Origin: Nephrocerus scutellatus
Taxonomy: Eukaryota > Arthropoda > Insecta > Diptera > Pipunculidae
NCBI GenBank assembly: GCA_947095585.1
Contig: OX352763.1
Location: forward strand, 14,557,462 to 14,621,461
Length of the DNA stretch: 64,000 nt
Direction of reading: 5' to 3'
A program made the translations under genes and the position numbers. Below the pieces are notes generated by a model. The model was not told the DNA's origin. It did no database searches and saw only the letters and a program-made list of their open reading frames with translations. Below are positions 1 to 12,944 of this stretch, in pieces (the first letter of the stretch is position 1; each line of letters starts with the position of its first letter).

Positions 1-210
1 GTAGCCGCCGAGTTGGCCGTCCTAGCAATCCATGTATTGAATAGAAGAGGAAGCAAGATCCCAGGGGACAGAGTGGCGTTTCTTGAAACCTCAGGCGATA
101 AATCGTGTTCGTTGGCGGGCGTGTGTAGAAGCCCTATGCTACACCGCGGAGCAAACGAAAGAAAGAAGGAGAAACCGTTCTATAAGGAACGTCCTACAGT
201 TATACAGTGT
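1..210 (+). CDS. Possible partial coding exon, unidentified
   Basis: Frame 1 is open from the window edge to a stop at 265-267, and the first ~200 bases are clearly richer in G+C than what follows. A strong splice-donor match, GTAAGT, begins at 211, exactly after codon 70 and just where composition drops. This would fit the 3' end of a coding exon whose upstream part lies outside the window. The translated residues are charged and show no domain I recognise. It could equally be an old transposon fragment or a chance open frame. Confidence 0.22.
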
Positions 211-3200
211 GTAAGTTTGTCAAACAGCATATTGCCTGTGAAAACTAAAATCTTATATAATATATGATTCTTAACTAAAACAAAAAAAAACTAAAACGTA
301 GTGCAGTTTCTTATTGCAACCAAACAAAATGATGCGACGAACCTACAGAGACGCTGTGAAGTAAAGGAGAAACTTCTTAGTTTCGTTGAAAAATTCAATC
401 TAAAGAAAATAAAAGATTTATTTCGGCGAAGCTTTTGTTCTTGCTCCCTTGTGGCATACTCGTATTCGTATAAAGCGCCTGCATATCATGCGTGCTCATA
501 CGTTGGATGCCTAATAATAATTCAGAAACACATAATTTATCATTTACCATCAATTCATGGTTAAGAGCAACCCATGAATATCCTCATAGAAGAAAATGAA
601 GAAAAGTGGTTTTTTGTTGCCAACCAATAGGATCTGAATTTTAAATTCGATGAAATGAAAAAAAAAACAAGCGATTGCTTTTTGGGAGGTTAAACAGATT
701 TTTTTGGGAACATGCTTCGTTAACAGACGATACACATAGATTTAAAAGATCAAGGAGACTTACTCCTACTGGCGCTTATCGGTATTTGGAATAAGAAACA
801 CACACACATTCACAAAGTTACAATCTACATTAATTAAGTGTTTGTCTCAGCCTCCTAGTCAAAGTTTGGTTTGCTGCTGCAAGAAAAAGACTACCAAAAC
901 TTTAACAATAAGCAGGCAATTCACAAAAGTACAACATTTGGTGATGAAAAGGATTAAGGATTTTATTCGGTCCCTCTGGCACTAAGCTAAGGATAGTTTA
1001 TGTATATGTATACATTTTTGAAATAAGTTTTGCATGTGTTCATTTCGAACGAGGAAGTAGAATTGTTTCTCAACTGTTTAACAGGATGTTTTGCGATTTG
1101 AACAATTTTTCCTGTGTTCGAATATCAATGACTACAAGGACGGGCAGCAATGATCAAGCAACAACCAGAAACAGGACATTAAGTGTGTGCATTAAAACCG
1201 AAACCGACTGTCTGCACATTGCAAAAAGTGCAAACATTCATAGTTTCAAGGGTAGCCAAAGAGGTAAATAATTCATCTTCTACACCACCAGTTCGGGTTT
1301 GGAAGAGAAGTGCAGTGGGTAAGTAGGTGAACAAACCAGAATATAAGGAAAATTTATTCGAAATAAGTGGATGCTAAATGGAAGGGGAAAAGGCGCTATG
1401 AATAAAACCTAAATACCTCCCTTGAATTCTCATGAATTCTTTATGATGTTTTCGTATCTAAAACTCCTTTTCATGATCTAGATGACTAAGGACAGTAAGT
1501 TTGTTTTAAAAAAAACGCTTTTTAAACTTAATATATTTAATCTTTATACTTTTTTCCAACAGCTGTATACAATGCTAGTAAGACTCATTAGAACTTATGC
1601 ATCCAAAGTTTGTTGGCTTGAATACACTACGACAACGCTGCTTGAAAAAATGTATAGAGGTGTCCGCCTTGGATCAAGGGTACTGTGTGTGCCTGCTACT
1701 ACTGAGCTTTATAAGGAAGATCTTATATAAACTGCAGTTGGAATAAAAATTCAAACCAAGGGATCATGTGGGCTACCTTAAGGTACTCAACTCAATCGTG
1801 GGAACAAATATGTTCTAACAGAATGACCAGAGTATTTTTGTTAAGTAGAAATATCGGATCGTGACAATTGGTCCAAAATCGAAATACTATGAATGAAAGA
1901 TAGAGTCTTGAGTGTGTGATTCCAACCGTATACCAGAGACTCGAAACTTCTGGGTATCTTCCAGGATAAAATCCATGCCACGAAATATCTGCCCCAGTAT
2001 TAATCACGAAATGGGCAACAGAGGCAACAAAATTGTAATACTCTCGGAGAGTTTGTGGCGTCAATTCCTGCAATATTATCAGATGATAAAATTATTTTTG
2101 TCTATTACGCTGGGTTCTTAGACATTCCAAGAGATTAATTATGTCATATTCCTATTGAAAAGTCCATTATGTCTACAAGGAACATGAAAGAAACTTAATA
2201 GGCTCTCCGCAGTACCTGTAACAAAGTGTTTAGAAAGGGCAGAGACATCAAAGAACATTTTCAACGAGTATTTAGCTCTCGTATGCTCAAGAACAGGAAC
2301 ATTTTATAGTTCACAATATTTATAACAAAAAAATATTTAAAAATGTATATATATAGCCTGTAACTTCTATGAATTTTTTAAAAGGTTAAGAGGTACAATT
2401 TCGTCATTGATTCATTTTATTATCTTCTCTACCAAAATAAATAATCATACTTATTATAAAGTGAGTTTGGCAGCCCTAAAAAAGTATCTTCCATAAATAC
2501 TCACACATCAGAAATCGCAGAGTACAACACACATAAGTACACAACACACAGAATTTGTACTTCAAAATTCTTATCATTTTGACGACTGTGTCCTTAGAAC
2601 TTTAACACAATTTGAAAAGCGGACAAAAGATCTTTCGAAACAAATTTAATCGAAGCGGTGAAAGGGGTCTGAATTCTCGATTTATACTGCGCACAGTCAG
2701 TCACATTGAGTGTCAGCAGTTGTGTTAGTTGGCTGGGAAAAATGACGAGCAAACTTATTCCACAGAGACGTCCTTTCTTTAATGGAAGATGAACGAAGCA
2801 CAATTGCAAGTCCTGTGTTATTTCCATCTCAAGGATGCGGATAGACTTGTAAATTAAGTAATTATTATATTTTAGTTTTTTTTTTCGTCCACAACGCTGC
2901 GGGTTATTTCGACATCACCATGCCATGATGATAGGGAACTCTGGTAAAATCATCTCGTTGCTTTTAAGTCCCGCCAATGACGACTATTTCTGTGTCTAAT
3001 TGATGTAGATATTTTAATTTTAACGGAATTTGAGGCATGCGGCTTCATTTCCAGTTTAATTATATGTGGAAAGTGGTCGATTTTCAGAACAACGTACAGT
3101 TGAAATTTTTCAATGACACGTTAAATTCGTCGGTTTAATTGCTTGTACGCTAATTGCTTAGCTTGACTTTGCTTTTTCCTCTTATTACTATTGTGCATCT

Positions 3201-3566
3201 TAGCAGAGGTGGTTATGATAAATAATTGGAATGATAAACTAATTAAATGCATCATACTGGTAATAGTTGAAGAAGAAATGGAATAGTGTTCTTCATCATG
3301 TAGTTCCAACAATTAGCAGATGTGTCAATAAATTCATAATGGAGAAATTTTTCTTTTTGTAAGCTCGATGCTGTCTCATTTCTTCAAAGCGAAACAAAAA
3401 CTCACAGCCATTATATATTAATGAGTACGATGTAATCACTTTAACCGAAACTTGGACTCATCATTAAACACATAGTTGCGAGCTACTTGATGCCTCATGC
3501 AATGTTTATCGTAAAGATTATGTACTCTCTTCAGTTCTTAGCCAAGGTGGTGGTTTATCGATTGCC
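211..3566. other. No gene recognised
   Basis: AT-rich sequence with short open frames only (none above 93 codons) and no transposon motif I can support. A short CA run lies near 798-808. Confidence 0.6.
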
Positions 3567-3576
3567 ATTAAATCTT

Positions 3577-3797
3577 CAGGTGGGCCCCGTGGCTCATTGG
3601 AAAAGCGCATGGCTACTGAACAGGGCTTCGTGGTTCGAATCCCAGTAACACGGAAAGCTTCTCAATTCGCCGTTCGGATCCGTCCATTTGTGTCCAAAAA
3701 TATACATGCACAATACAAATAGTTGCGAAAAGCTAGGCCTTCAACCGCAACGGTCTGTCGCGCCGATTATTATTATTATTATTATTATTATTATTTT
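3577..3797 (+). mobile_element. tRNA-derived SINE, copy 1, internally deleted
   Basis: A tRNA-like head carries an A-box-like TGGCTCATTGG near 3590-3600 and a perfect B box GGTTCGAATCC near 3632-3642, followed by an unrelated body and a (TTA/ATT)n tail at about 3767-3797. A perfect 10-bp direct repeat, ATTAAATCTT, flanks it at 3567-3576 and 3798-3807, as expected of a target-site duplication made by LINE machinery. Compared with the copy at 61450-61728 it lacks about 60 bases after the B box. Not a functional tRNA: the acceptor ends do not pair. Confidence 0.8.
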
Positions 3798-4229
3798 ATT
3801 AAATCTTACTTATAAGCAAACAAATACAAATACAACTCGCTAATACATCTGATGAAATTGAGCAGATTAGTGTTTCAGTGAGACGAAGCTCAAATAAGGC
3901 GAAAGAAATTAATTTTGTTTTAAGTTATATTCGATTGGAAAGTTTCTCTTGATGTTTTTATCAAAAACATATTAAAAACATTGAACAAATTTCAACCAAA
4001 TGTAACAAAAATCAATATATCTGCGTTCTTAATGATTTTAATGTTGGAGATTTAAATTGGCAAACTAATTATGATTCCGAAACACTTATTCCTTGAATCA
4101 ATTTTGATAGATAATTTATGTTCTATTATATCAAAATAATAATATTAAAAATGATTTATTTCAAATTCTTGATTTAGTTTTTATACGAAATGATTTGAAA
4201 CATGATAAATACACCATTGTCTTTATCCG

Positions 4230-5110
4230 CTATTGTCAAAATGTATTCATCATAAAGCTCATACATACATCTACTGCAACAAGTGGTGGAAGTGCGATCA
4301 AACATCCACGTGGTGGCCGCTGGTAATTTTTCTCCAGTATAGGAAAAGCGAAATGATGAAATGATAGAACCTTCAAAGTAAGGTTGGCGCGAGGCCAATA
4401 ATCTCGCCCGTAAAAGAACCATATTACGGTACCCCAAATAAGCCTCGGATGCACTGATGAACGGCACAATGACCACGGCAACGAAAACAAGCTAAACGAT
4501 TTAAGAAAATTCTCTTGAATAGAACTCTATAGAGCGATACCCCGTCCAAATAATGCTGACATAACATTTCAGGATATGCGGTGGACGGGGAATGGTGTCT
4601 TACAAAAATCAGAATATGACATATATTACAGCTGTCATGCAAGACATTATATGCTCGGGTGGGGTTTCTAGTCAGCAAAATAATGAAACCCACCGTTATC
4701 GGCATTAAAACAGTAAATGAACGGCTATGCACCCTTCGCGTACGGGGCAGATTTAAAAACATAAGCCTCATAGACATTCACGGAACTACAGAGGATCCCC
4801 CAGATGATGAAAAAGAAGAATTATTTGAATAAGTAAACCGGGAAATCCATGCCTGTCCTTAGTATGACGTAAAAATCATTCTCGGGGATATGAATGCCAA
4901 AATAGGTAGGGAGCCAGTGTTCAGGCAGTACATTGGCACCCATAGCTTACACGAGAACACTAATGACAATGGACAAGATGGCAGCAAGCAATAATTTAGT
5001 CGTTGCGTGTACAAACAAGGTTAGCGCGTAAAAATATCCAGCTGGATATCTCCTGATGGAGCCACCCGCAACCAGATAGACCACGTGTTGATAGATCGCC
5101 GCCACAACCC
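4230..5110 (+). mobile_element. RTE-like LINE, 5' region and endonuclease remnant
   Basis: The 4250-4490 stretch matches, in the same order, the 5' parts of copies at 45190-45425 and (reversed) 14640-14960. Downstream, pieces of an apurinic-type endonuclease can be read with stops and frameshifts: ILGDMNAKIGRE at about 4880-4915 and QIDHVLIDRRH at about 5073-5105. These are the characteristic endonuclease motifs of RTE/CFDP2-like elements. The copy ends before any reverse transcriptase. Confidence 0.7.
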
Positions 5111-7099
5111 AAACAAATTATTAACTTAATAAAAAACTGGCTCAACTTTTAATCTAGCAGTGTTTTTGTGTATTAATGATCTCTAAAATTAGCTTTTTTA
5201 ATGAAACCTATAACCAAATGTCACGTAACGTAACTTCGTAAAAAAATCAACGCTTTGCGCTCAAACTCAAACAAAAGCTCTTTAACTCCACAAACAAAGA
5301 CTTATCAGTTTGTTCATTTCCTAGCAAGCAAACAAAACATAAAATTAAATTCTGTATTCAAAGATAAGGAATAGGAGCGACCTCCAAAATAAAACAATTC
5401 TTTTTGATAAAGTTTTATAGTTATCCATTCAGTTCGACAAAAAATTAAATATCCTTTGCTTCTTCCTTCCAAATTAAATGTGAAAAGCAAACAATTTTTT
5501 TGCCGCTGGCTGTGAGCATTCATAAGCACACAAAATCCACGTACAAAGCACAAGTTTTTGCAACTGCGAGTACAACTGCTTGCAGTTTATCTCTTTCAAA
5601 GTACCGTTAAGTTGTGCGCCGCAATTTGGTAGTTCCTTTGAAAACCGCACCAGATGCTTACACATTATACAATACTCGTGCAACATGCAAAATCCGAATA
5701 AATCGAAAATTCTTTCTAACCATCTACCACATAATATCCTTTTTGAATTCTTTTATACAGTCGGAATGTGCCATTGGTACAAGAGTGGCTGGCTGCATAT
5801 GATATGAACATGCAAATTAACATACTCTCCCTCTATATCTGTGTGTGATGACAGTGTGTAAGCACGGGGGCAAATGGGTTTTGTACGAGTAGATAGAATT
5901 CTTGTAGGTATTATCGATTCAATTTCATTCTTTGAGTCTACGATATAAAGATACTGCTCTTTAGGCATATTGCAAGAATTCTGTCGTATATAAGAAAATC
6001 TTCGGTAAGCTGCCTTAAAATTGTGAACATAAAAAAAAGCTTCCCGCATACTCTAACCGGTGATTGGAATAATATATCTGTCTTATTTATAGGCTTTCCA
6101 GCATCTTCTGCTGATGCTTAATAAATTGGGACTTATCTTTATTGTTTGGCGCATCATTAAATTGACTTTGACATAGTATCACGTTTGCAATATTGAAATG
6201 CTCTTACCTAGTAATTCTTTCAATTTTCATTATAGAATGCGGATAATGCTTCCGATAGAGAACTACATTTAGAAATAATTATTACATCGCATTGAAAAAT
6301 CCTCAGAATATTGGAATTGCTGTTGCGAACATTTGTTTTCGTCTACAGTATACCCACAATCCCTTTTGGATTGCAGCCGTCTATCGTACTTGATTGGCGC
6401 AAGCTGAGGGAACTTTTAATAGCCTTTACAATGTACCTAACCCCATTTCCTACCCTGAAACTGATGAGTCTACCACCTGACGATGACAACTATATTTACA
6501 ATTTATATCATCGTGGCTGTTCTTGTCTGATTACCTTTTTACGATTTCGATGGAAAACAGAAGAATTGTTTTCCGTTGATATTGTCAGCGGTTTTAGAAA
6601 ACTCATTAGATGAAGCTTAGAACTTACTCAGGACATTTTCAGTAATCGAGTAAATATTAGCAGTAGCACAGATGAATAAATGCATGAGTATTTAGACAGA
6701 CATACGATGTAGGAGTAAACAAAACATCTGTACCACTGAGATTTGCAATTCTTTGCACACATGATTGAAATTTGGGTTTCAAGAAAATTTGATACAGGTC
6801 TAAATTTTAAGCTCTATTCAGCTGGCTGCACCTCTTCAACTAAATTGTGTACTGAATTCTCCGTACGACTTGGCTCTCGAACACGACTTAGGTCTGTGTG
6901 TGCTTCTTGCTGAGTACACAAATTTTAGATTCCTATTTTTTAGTAAGTCTGGTATGCCCACTGTCTTATACAACATCCTATGGACAGGTTACTGACTTTT
7001 AAAAGTCTTGAAAGACTAAGGTGTGTCTTCCATCGGACAACTGTTATAGTACACCAACATATTTTTCTTCAATTTCTTAAGATAATCAAAATCAATTAA
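5111..7099. other. No gene recognised
   Basis: AT-rich unique-looking DNA. Open frames up to 100 codons overlap one another on both strands and none shows a domain or splice signals I can support. Confidence 0.55.
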
Positions 7100-7104
7100 A
7101 ATTT

Positions 7105-7600
7105 TTAATCTACACTGAGTTACAAAAAAAGTGGCGCACCTTGAAATTTTGCAATAACTTGAAGTAAATTCGAAGAAAAGTTTTTTTTAAATACAGTTTT
7201 GTTTATTAATATAAAAATAAGTAATTCATCAAGAAAAAAAGGATAAAAAAGGAAGAACTTTAAAATACAAAATAAATTAACGAAAATGGAAAGAAACTTC
7301 AAAAAACAACATTTTACATTTTTGTTATTATTTCCTTTTTTAACGAATCCTCGTTTCTTTCCTAGTGGGTATTGCCTCAACGAGCAATAGTTCGCCGGGA
7401 CATACCTTGGATAAGATTTGTTACTTACGATGGTGTCGTCCAAATTGTCCCATTCCTCGATCAGGGCAGATCTCAGGCAGCTGAGTGTCTTTGGAAGGGT
7501 AGAACGCATCCTAAGCTTATTCCCCAGCAGGTCCGAAATGTATTCAATAAGTTTCATGTCCTGGCCATCGCATGCCAAGCCATAACGTTCACTTCATGCA
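7105..7600 (-). mobile_element. Tc1-like transposase C-terminal relic
   Basis: On the minus strand 7578-7120 reads like the C-terminus of a Tc1-type DDE transposase. A damaged WP..D...IE..SDLLGNKLR block is followed by LRSALIEEWDNLDD and a short basic tail, matching the family pattern WDxLGRRLR...LxxALxEEWxxI. The minus-strand 3' end finishes in a long A/T tract and a possible terminal repeat at about 7108-7140. The catalytic N-terminal part is missing. At about 7600 it abuts a LINE tail, so one element probably inserted next to or into the other. Confidence 0.6.
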
Positions 7601-7604
7601 AATA

Positions 7605-8095
7605 TTATGGTGTGACGTGTGGTCTTATTCTGGTTTCCCTGTTATTTTTAGAGGGGGATGTGTACCAAGGACCCTGTTAACCTTGCTTAAGGAGACTGCT
7701 GCAGAGACTGTATTATAGTGTATACTATTAGAGGCTGAACGGACAGTGGCGGGATTCCAGGTGGCCGGTATGACTGGGTTTATACACTCTCTGTACGTCC
7801 TGATGGCTTGACGTATGCAGCGTGGAGGCATCTCAGTAACAATGATGTCGTGAACGGGGTATGCGGGGTTGTGGCAGGCTAACAAGAAATGCTTTGACAG
7901 CAGTTCATTTTTGTCTGACCGGGAGCATGAACGTTTCGTCATAAAGATAATCAGAGTTGGTTATGGAGTGGCACCCAGTTGCGATGCGAAGGGCTGTACG
8001 TATTTTGTCTGGACTGGATATTATTCCATTAAATGTCACTTTTTTGCGTCCTTACAGAAGGTAAGGAGGTTGTCGAATATGACTCCTTAAATTAA
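7605..8095 (-). mobile_element. Non-LTR retrotransposon (LOA/R1-like) ORF2 C-terminus
   Basis: Reading the minus strand from about 8050, ALRIATGCHS is followed by MLPVRQ, NELLSKHFLLACHNPAYP, PPRCIR and finally NRVLGTHPP near 7655-7690. This ordered set is the region C-terminal to the reverse transcriptase of many insect non-LTR elements. Frames shift at least once near 7940. The rest of ORF2 is absent. Confidence 0.65.
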
Positions 8096-8434
8096 TACGA
8101 ATATCAAGTGAAAGGCTGACTTCTTTAGTCCAAGAGGTGAAAGCGTACCAGATGATTTTTGGGAAGCGATATGGAGGTTTGAGTTCTAATTGTAATTGCT
8201 GTTGCTTGAAATTCAGCAGTGCAAAATTTTCGTAATGATCGTAATGATCTATAAATCGTCTGACTATTATCGCACTACCGCCACGTGCATTGTTGTAATG
8301 ATGATTTGTGTAATATGTATTAAAGTTCTTAAATTTAATAAATGATTGGTTTGTGAAGTGTGATTCCGACTTTGACTTGATGCAAATGTGTGCGTTTTTC
8401 TGCTTCAATGCTTTTGTTAGCGACTTGTACCGCA

Positions 8435-9000
8435 TCATATTTCTTCAGTACAAATAGGCTTTTCCGGCCATTGGCATTTAGAAGCTTCATAAGTTTTGCG
8501 GTCTAAAATTTTCAAAGTCTGTTTTGACATACTTCTCGTTATCCAATCGAATTTAAATTTAGCACTGTGTGTAGTATTGATAAGATTACCATACTTTGGT
8601 TCAACTGAGCTGGTCTGATTATGGAATCGAAATATTCAAGCAGTTCTTTGACTTCACCTGTTTGTTGACTGCAAACTTAGCAAGTTGATTTTCATCATCT
8701 TCCCTTTGTCCAATTGTGTTGAATTTTTGCATAAACATGTAGTCCCGGTAACAATGCAATGTTTTGGTACAAATATACTTTTCCGACGATGGACTTGGCA
8801 TTTAGAAGCTTCATAAGTTTTGCGGTCTAAAATTTTGCAAGCCTATTTTGACATACTTCTCGTTATCTAACCTAATTTAAATTTGACACAGATGTGCAGT
8901 ATTAATTGCATTACCATACTTTGGTTCAACTGAGCTGGTCTGATTATGGACTTGAAAGATACAAGCAGTTCTTTGACTTCACCTATTTGTTCGCTGGAAA
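8435..9000. repeat. Tandem duplication, 324-bp period, two diverged copies
   Basis: GGCATTTAGAAGCTTCATAA occurs at 8473 and 8797, and TCAACTGAGCTGGTCTGATT at 8601 and 8925, both offset by 324 bases. The copies differ at many positions, so this is an old duplication and not an assembly stutter. The minus strand holds open frames in each copy that do not agree in frame, so I assign no protein. Confidence 0.8.
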
Positions 9001-10955
9001 AGTCTTCCAAACGATTAAAGTTTACTTTTAATTTGTCATATGAAATCTTACTACTCAAGTGTAGAAATCTCTGTAGTTCTACAGAAAAAAAGAAACATAT
9101 ATTTGCCATAAAAAGGACGAAGGATTCGATCATAATATTAATGATCCTGCCTAACATATTTTAGTCATATGAAAACATTTTCAAACGATCTATGAAGTCA
9201 GACGTTAATTAAATCTATGGATTTTTAAAACAATTTAAAGACAAACCCTAGTTTTACAATACCATAAAAACTACTGCTCACGTTTATCGAAAAACAAAAA
9301 ATAACAAAAATCTTATAATCTCGTTAAAAGATGACCCTTTGGAAGTTTTTCGATTAAGTTTTCAATCAACTCGTTTCATCCATGTTTTTTTTATATCAAC
9401 ATTGCTTATTCATAAAAGAAGGGAGTAGAAATAAACTAAACATTATGAAGTACGAAAGAATTCCAAATACAATTAGCGGGCACCTTTTATAGCAAAGAGT
9501 AAAAAATGTCACCTCTGCATGATAGATGATCTTTTCGATGTATATATATATCCTTTAAAAAGTGTTTTAAATTAAACGATTCATCAGTTTCATCTCTCAT
9601 CAATTTTCCTGAAATTGGATCCAATCCAATCCAATTGGGAGGAAGCGTTGACTTTCAACAACAGAGCTCGCAACAGAGGAAATAAATTTCCTTGCAACGT
9701 TGCACAGGTGTACTGAACAGTACAGTTGAAGCATAAAGCAATAAAAGACCAGTTAGTGTAGTCAAAGACAGCTGAAAAAATTTCGTTTTTTAATTCTCTG
9801 TTTTTTTTAAACTACATTTTGAGATTGCAATAAGAGAGAATTAGATATTCAAAGAATTTCTAATTCAAATACTTAAAAAAAATTAATTAAATGCTAGCGC
9901 CTTTTGTAAATTTTAGGAACACAAATGATACAGTTGTTTAAAAAAACTTAAATGGGTTGTAAAGAAGATGAATCGGAAAACCGAACCAAATCCATTACAC
10001 CATCACCGAAGCAAAATGGAAAAGTAAAACTATTTGCCATTCCATTGTGTAGAAAATTAATTCAAAGGACACACCTGTCTAAATCGATTATTTCGGCTCC
10101 AACATATCTCTTGCTCCAGCGCCCATTCCTTTTTACAATTCGCACCCCATATCGAACACAACATTAATGAAGAGTGAACATCGAACTATAATGTATGATG
10201 GCGAAATGGATAGAAGGTAAAAGAGGGTGAAATTCAATAAATATCTCAGCAGTGCAAAATTTGTCACCGGATGCTTCTATAGGTTTCCAGCTAATTCTTT
10301 TGTATCGAGCGAGTCACTTGGGTAATCGCTTTCGCTAAAAATCATTTCTCCAGCAACTACACGGTGCTAATGTTTAGTGGGAGGATGGAAAAGAAGTGAA
10401 GTATATTAATGGTGCTATAAAAAAATCCCAATGTCTTCGTGACATCTACTTCTTCTGCTTATTCCCTTAATGATTATTTCAAGATAAGAAATTGTATGAG
10501 ACGACGTTGACGATGGAGACAAAGTTAAAAGCTAAGGCTTCCGATTTTGTTTATGCCGCCACCCTTGTTGGGAGCGATGCTAATGGCTTGCGCATAATCG
10601 ATGTGATCATCAATGGGAATATATCTGTCGGCAGGTGTACTGTGGTAATGTACAAAAGTGAAGGATGACAGCTTTCTGAAGTCATCAACAGTGAAATTTA
10701 CCAACGAGCTAGTTTCGTTTTAACATCCTCTGAGTTCCTCAGCTCTTCAGATTTTTTTTCAATTAAAACAAATTGAATTTAAATTACTTTTTTTCGAGCT
10801 TCTGTTATATAATGTTGAATTTATTTATGTTGTTGATTTATAAGCAATTATAGACATAATTTTCTTTCTTCACCTCAAAACTGCATCGCTAATAGTTTTC
10901 AAATTTAGAACCTGTCTTATTGGTATATAAAGTTTACACGTAAGTTATGCATATT
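9001..10955. other. No gene recognised
   Basis: AT-rich. A small direct/inverted cluster of CCAAT-like units lies at about 9613-9638. The open frame 9952-10167 starts with ATG but shows no domain, splice sites or duplicate that would support it. Confidence 0.5.
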
Positions 10956-10964
10956 TTTTTATAA

Positions 10965-12090
10965 TGTACATACACACGCTAAACGGACTTGCACCCTTAT
11001 AATGCTTAACACAGTGTGGGCGTTAGAAAATTAGCGAGAGGAAAAGATGAGATGCCTATGCACGTGTGTCTTAAACGATTGCAGATCATACAAATGCGGA
11101 AACACAGAACCGGGCAACTCATTCCATATAACTGTTGTGCGGCTAAAGAAGGAATCTCTGAATTGGTTAGTACGTCCGAAGATAGGCTTAATGGTGGACC
11201 AATGGGCTCGATTTGAGGAACGGATATTACGGATGGGCTCGAAAATGGGCGTCTGGATATTTTTTTTGAGCACCGCGATAGAACAGTGACAAGCACTAAA
11301 CATTCCTACGATGTTCAAGCGAATAAGTTTTATCGCGCAGTTCTGAATTCTGTCGAGTATATGCAATGTGGTCCTGGGAGCACCTGCCCAGACAATACAG
11401 TTGTATGTGGTCGTTCCAACGAAGCTTGTTGTTGACGCACATACCGAGAATTGAGAGTTTTTCAGTTTCTTTGATGCAAGATCCATTCATGGATAAAGGT
11501 TGGGGGTTTAAACTACGCTTGGACAACAGAAGACGGCATTGGGTTTTAGAAGCGTTAAGTTGAACTCTATTATGTAGCCCCCACCTTGTTTTGCTCTCAA
11601 GGACAGAATTAAACGTGCTTAACATACGTTGTAGTTCAAGTCCCACTTGTAATGTGGGGGGCGTGCAGAAAGCGTGAAATCATATGAAAAGCTAAGAGTG
11701 CTGTCGTCAGAGAATGGATTGGATTAGAAATAGCAATTAGGTGATCGGTAATGAAAATGAGAAAGAGTATCGGAGACAAAACAGAGCCTTGGGAAACATC
11801 GGCGTTTATGCGGTGAATATTGGATTTGAAACCGTCCAATATGACCTGGATTGAACGGCCAGAAAGGTAGTTACTTCTTCAATCAAGTAGGGCCTTATCA
11901 ATTCCATACGAAAACCGTACTGCTGGTCGCTAAGGACTTCACGTGATTCAAGGTATTGCATTAGCTTACGATTGATCAGCGTTTCCATGACCTTAGAATG
12001 TATAGATGTATTTTTGTCTAATTTTTTTTTCATAGTTGAATTTGGCTCGACTAAGGTAGGCATTGCAATCATTTCTGACTCGTCTAAATT
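10965..12090 (-). mobile_element. CR1/Jockey-group LINE, RT to 3' end, decayed
   Basis: Reverse-transcriptase landmarks follow in order on the minus strand. LSDQQYGFR lies near 11930 and SQGSVLSP..FLIFI near 11760-11790. A damaged DDST box (motif C) is near 11700, then NASKTQCRLLLSKR, and the C-terminal FRDSFFSRTTVIWNELPGSV near 11130-11190. It ends at about 10965 in a tract equivalent to the ATTATAAAAA tail of the other copies. Frames change at least three times. Similar 3' ends occur at 16690, 29260 and 47990. Confidence 0.8.
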
Positions 12091-12500
12091 TGGTTCGGGT
12101 TTTCTTTATATAACTGAAAGCATACTTCCCGGTTCCTAGTAACCTTTTTGAAGCTTAAATCATACCAAGCAATTTCTTACGGTTTGAGATACTTAGTCCT
12201 GGAAGGAATAAATTGTCTCATACTGGTATAATGATACTCCTGAATTATGTGTGTATCGTATCAGATATGGCATCCACACTATTATTAACATTAAGTGGCC
12301 AGTTAAATAAATTGTTGAGGCCATCCCAGTCGGTTTTCTCGTGAAACCGTACTCTTCTTTAGGGTTTTTTAGGGGTAACCTTGAAAACAGGATCAGAGGG
12401 GCATTAATTGTAATCTACTCAGACAGTTAAGCGGCTCCAAAGACATTATCTTTCCACTCGGTAGATTCAAGGCTGATCTGGTAAGTTTTGATGTCTTAGA
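12091..12500. other. No gene recognised
   Basis: Between a LINE and a mariner-type relic. No motif or open frame of note was found. Confidence 0.5.
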
Positions 12501-12940
12501 ATAAAGTGATCAAATGATCACAGGCAGCGAAACTGTGGAGTGTGCCCTGATCCCACCATTATCGTCACAGTCACAATCAATGACTTGCTACCAGACCACG
12601 TGGACTGACTATTGGAGAGGTTGTCTTGGAGCATGGAACAAGACGGCGACATTCCACACAATTGAGTTATTGAATTCAAAGTTCGGTGACTTTGTTTTAT
12701 CATGAAATGGACCAGTCAATTGGACGCCTCGTCGCTTGAAGTCAATTGAAGTCCACGCTATATTATGATAATAAGCCATAGAATTAAGACGTCCTCAAAA
12801 CACACATCGAACACGAAATTGACGGCATATCACCCGATTTATTCAAAAAACTCATTTACTCATGCAGACGATTCTGTGAACGGCATTTAAATGAAGTTGT
12901 GTTCCATAATTTATGGCATCGATGGTAGTTTATTCTGAAA
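12500..12940 (+). mobile_element. Mariner-superfamily transposase relic, DD41D-like
   Basis: The plus strand keeps scattered blocks that align with the intact transposase at 40.6-41.7 kb. QDG then ATFHTIELLNSKFGDF lies at about 12638-12700, NGPVNW-like near 12711-12730, and DVLKTHIEHEIDGISPDLF then RRFCERHLNEVVFH at about 12791-12920. Several frameshifts and stops intervene. No terminal repeats were found. It is much older than the copy at 40487-41790. Confidence 0.6.
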
Positions 12941-12944
12941 TAAA

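Noticed and set aside
3577..3660. Functional tRNA gene
   Set aside because: A and B boxes are present but the acceptor stem does not form and a SINE body follows; target duplications flank the whole unit.
9952..10167. 71-codon ATG frame starting MGCKEDESENRTKS
   Set aside because: The N-terminal half looks protein-like but the rest does not, and there is no donor at the transition that I trust.
11016..11289. Plus-strand open frames over the LINE at 10965-12090
   Set aside because: They are the antisense of the LINE's RT C-terminus, which gives clear motifs on the minus strand.
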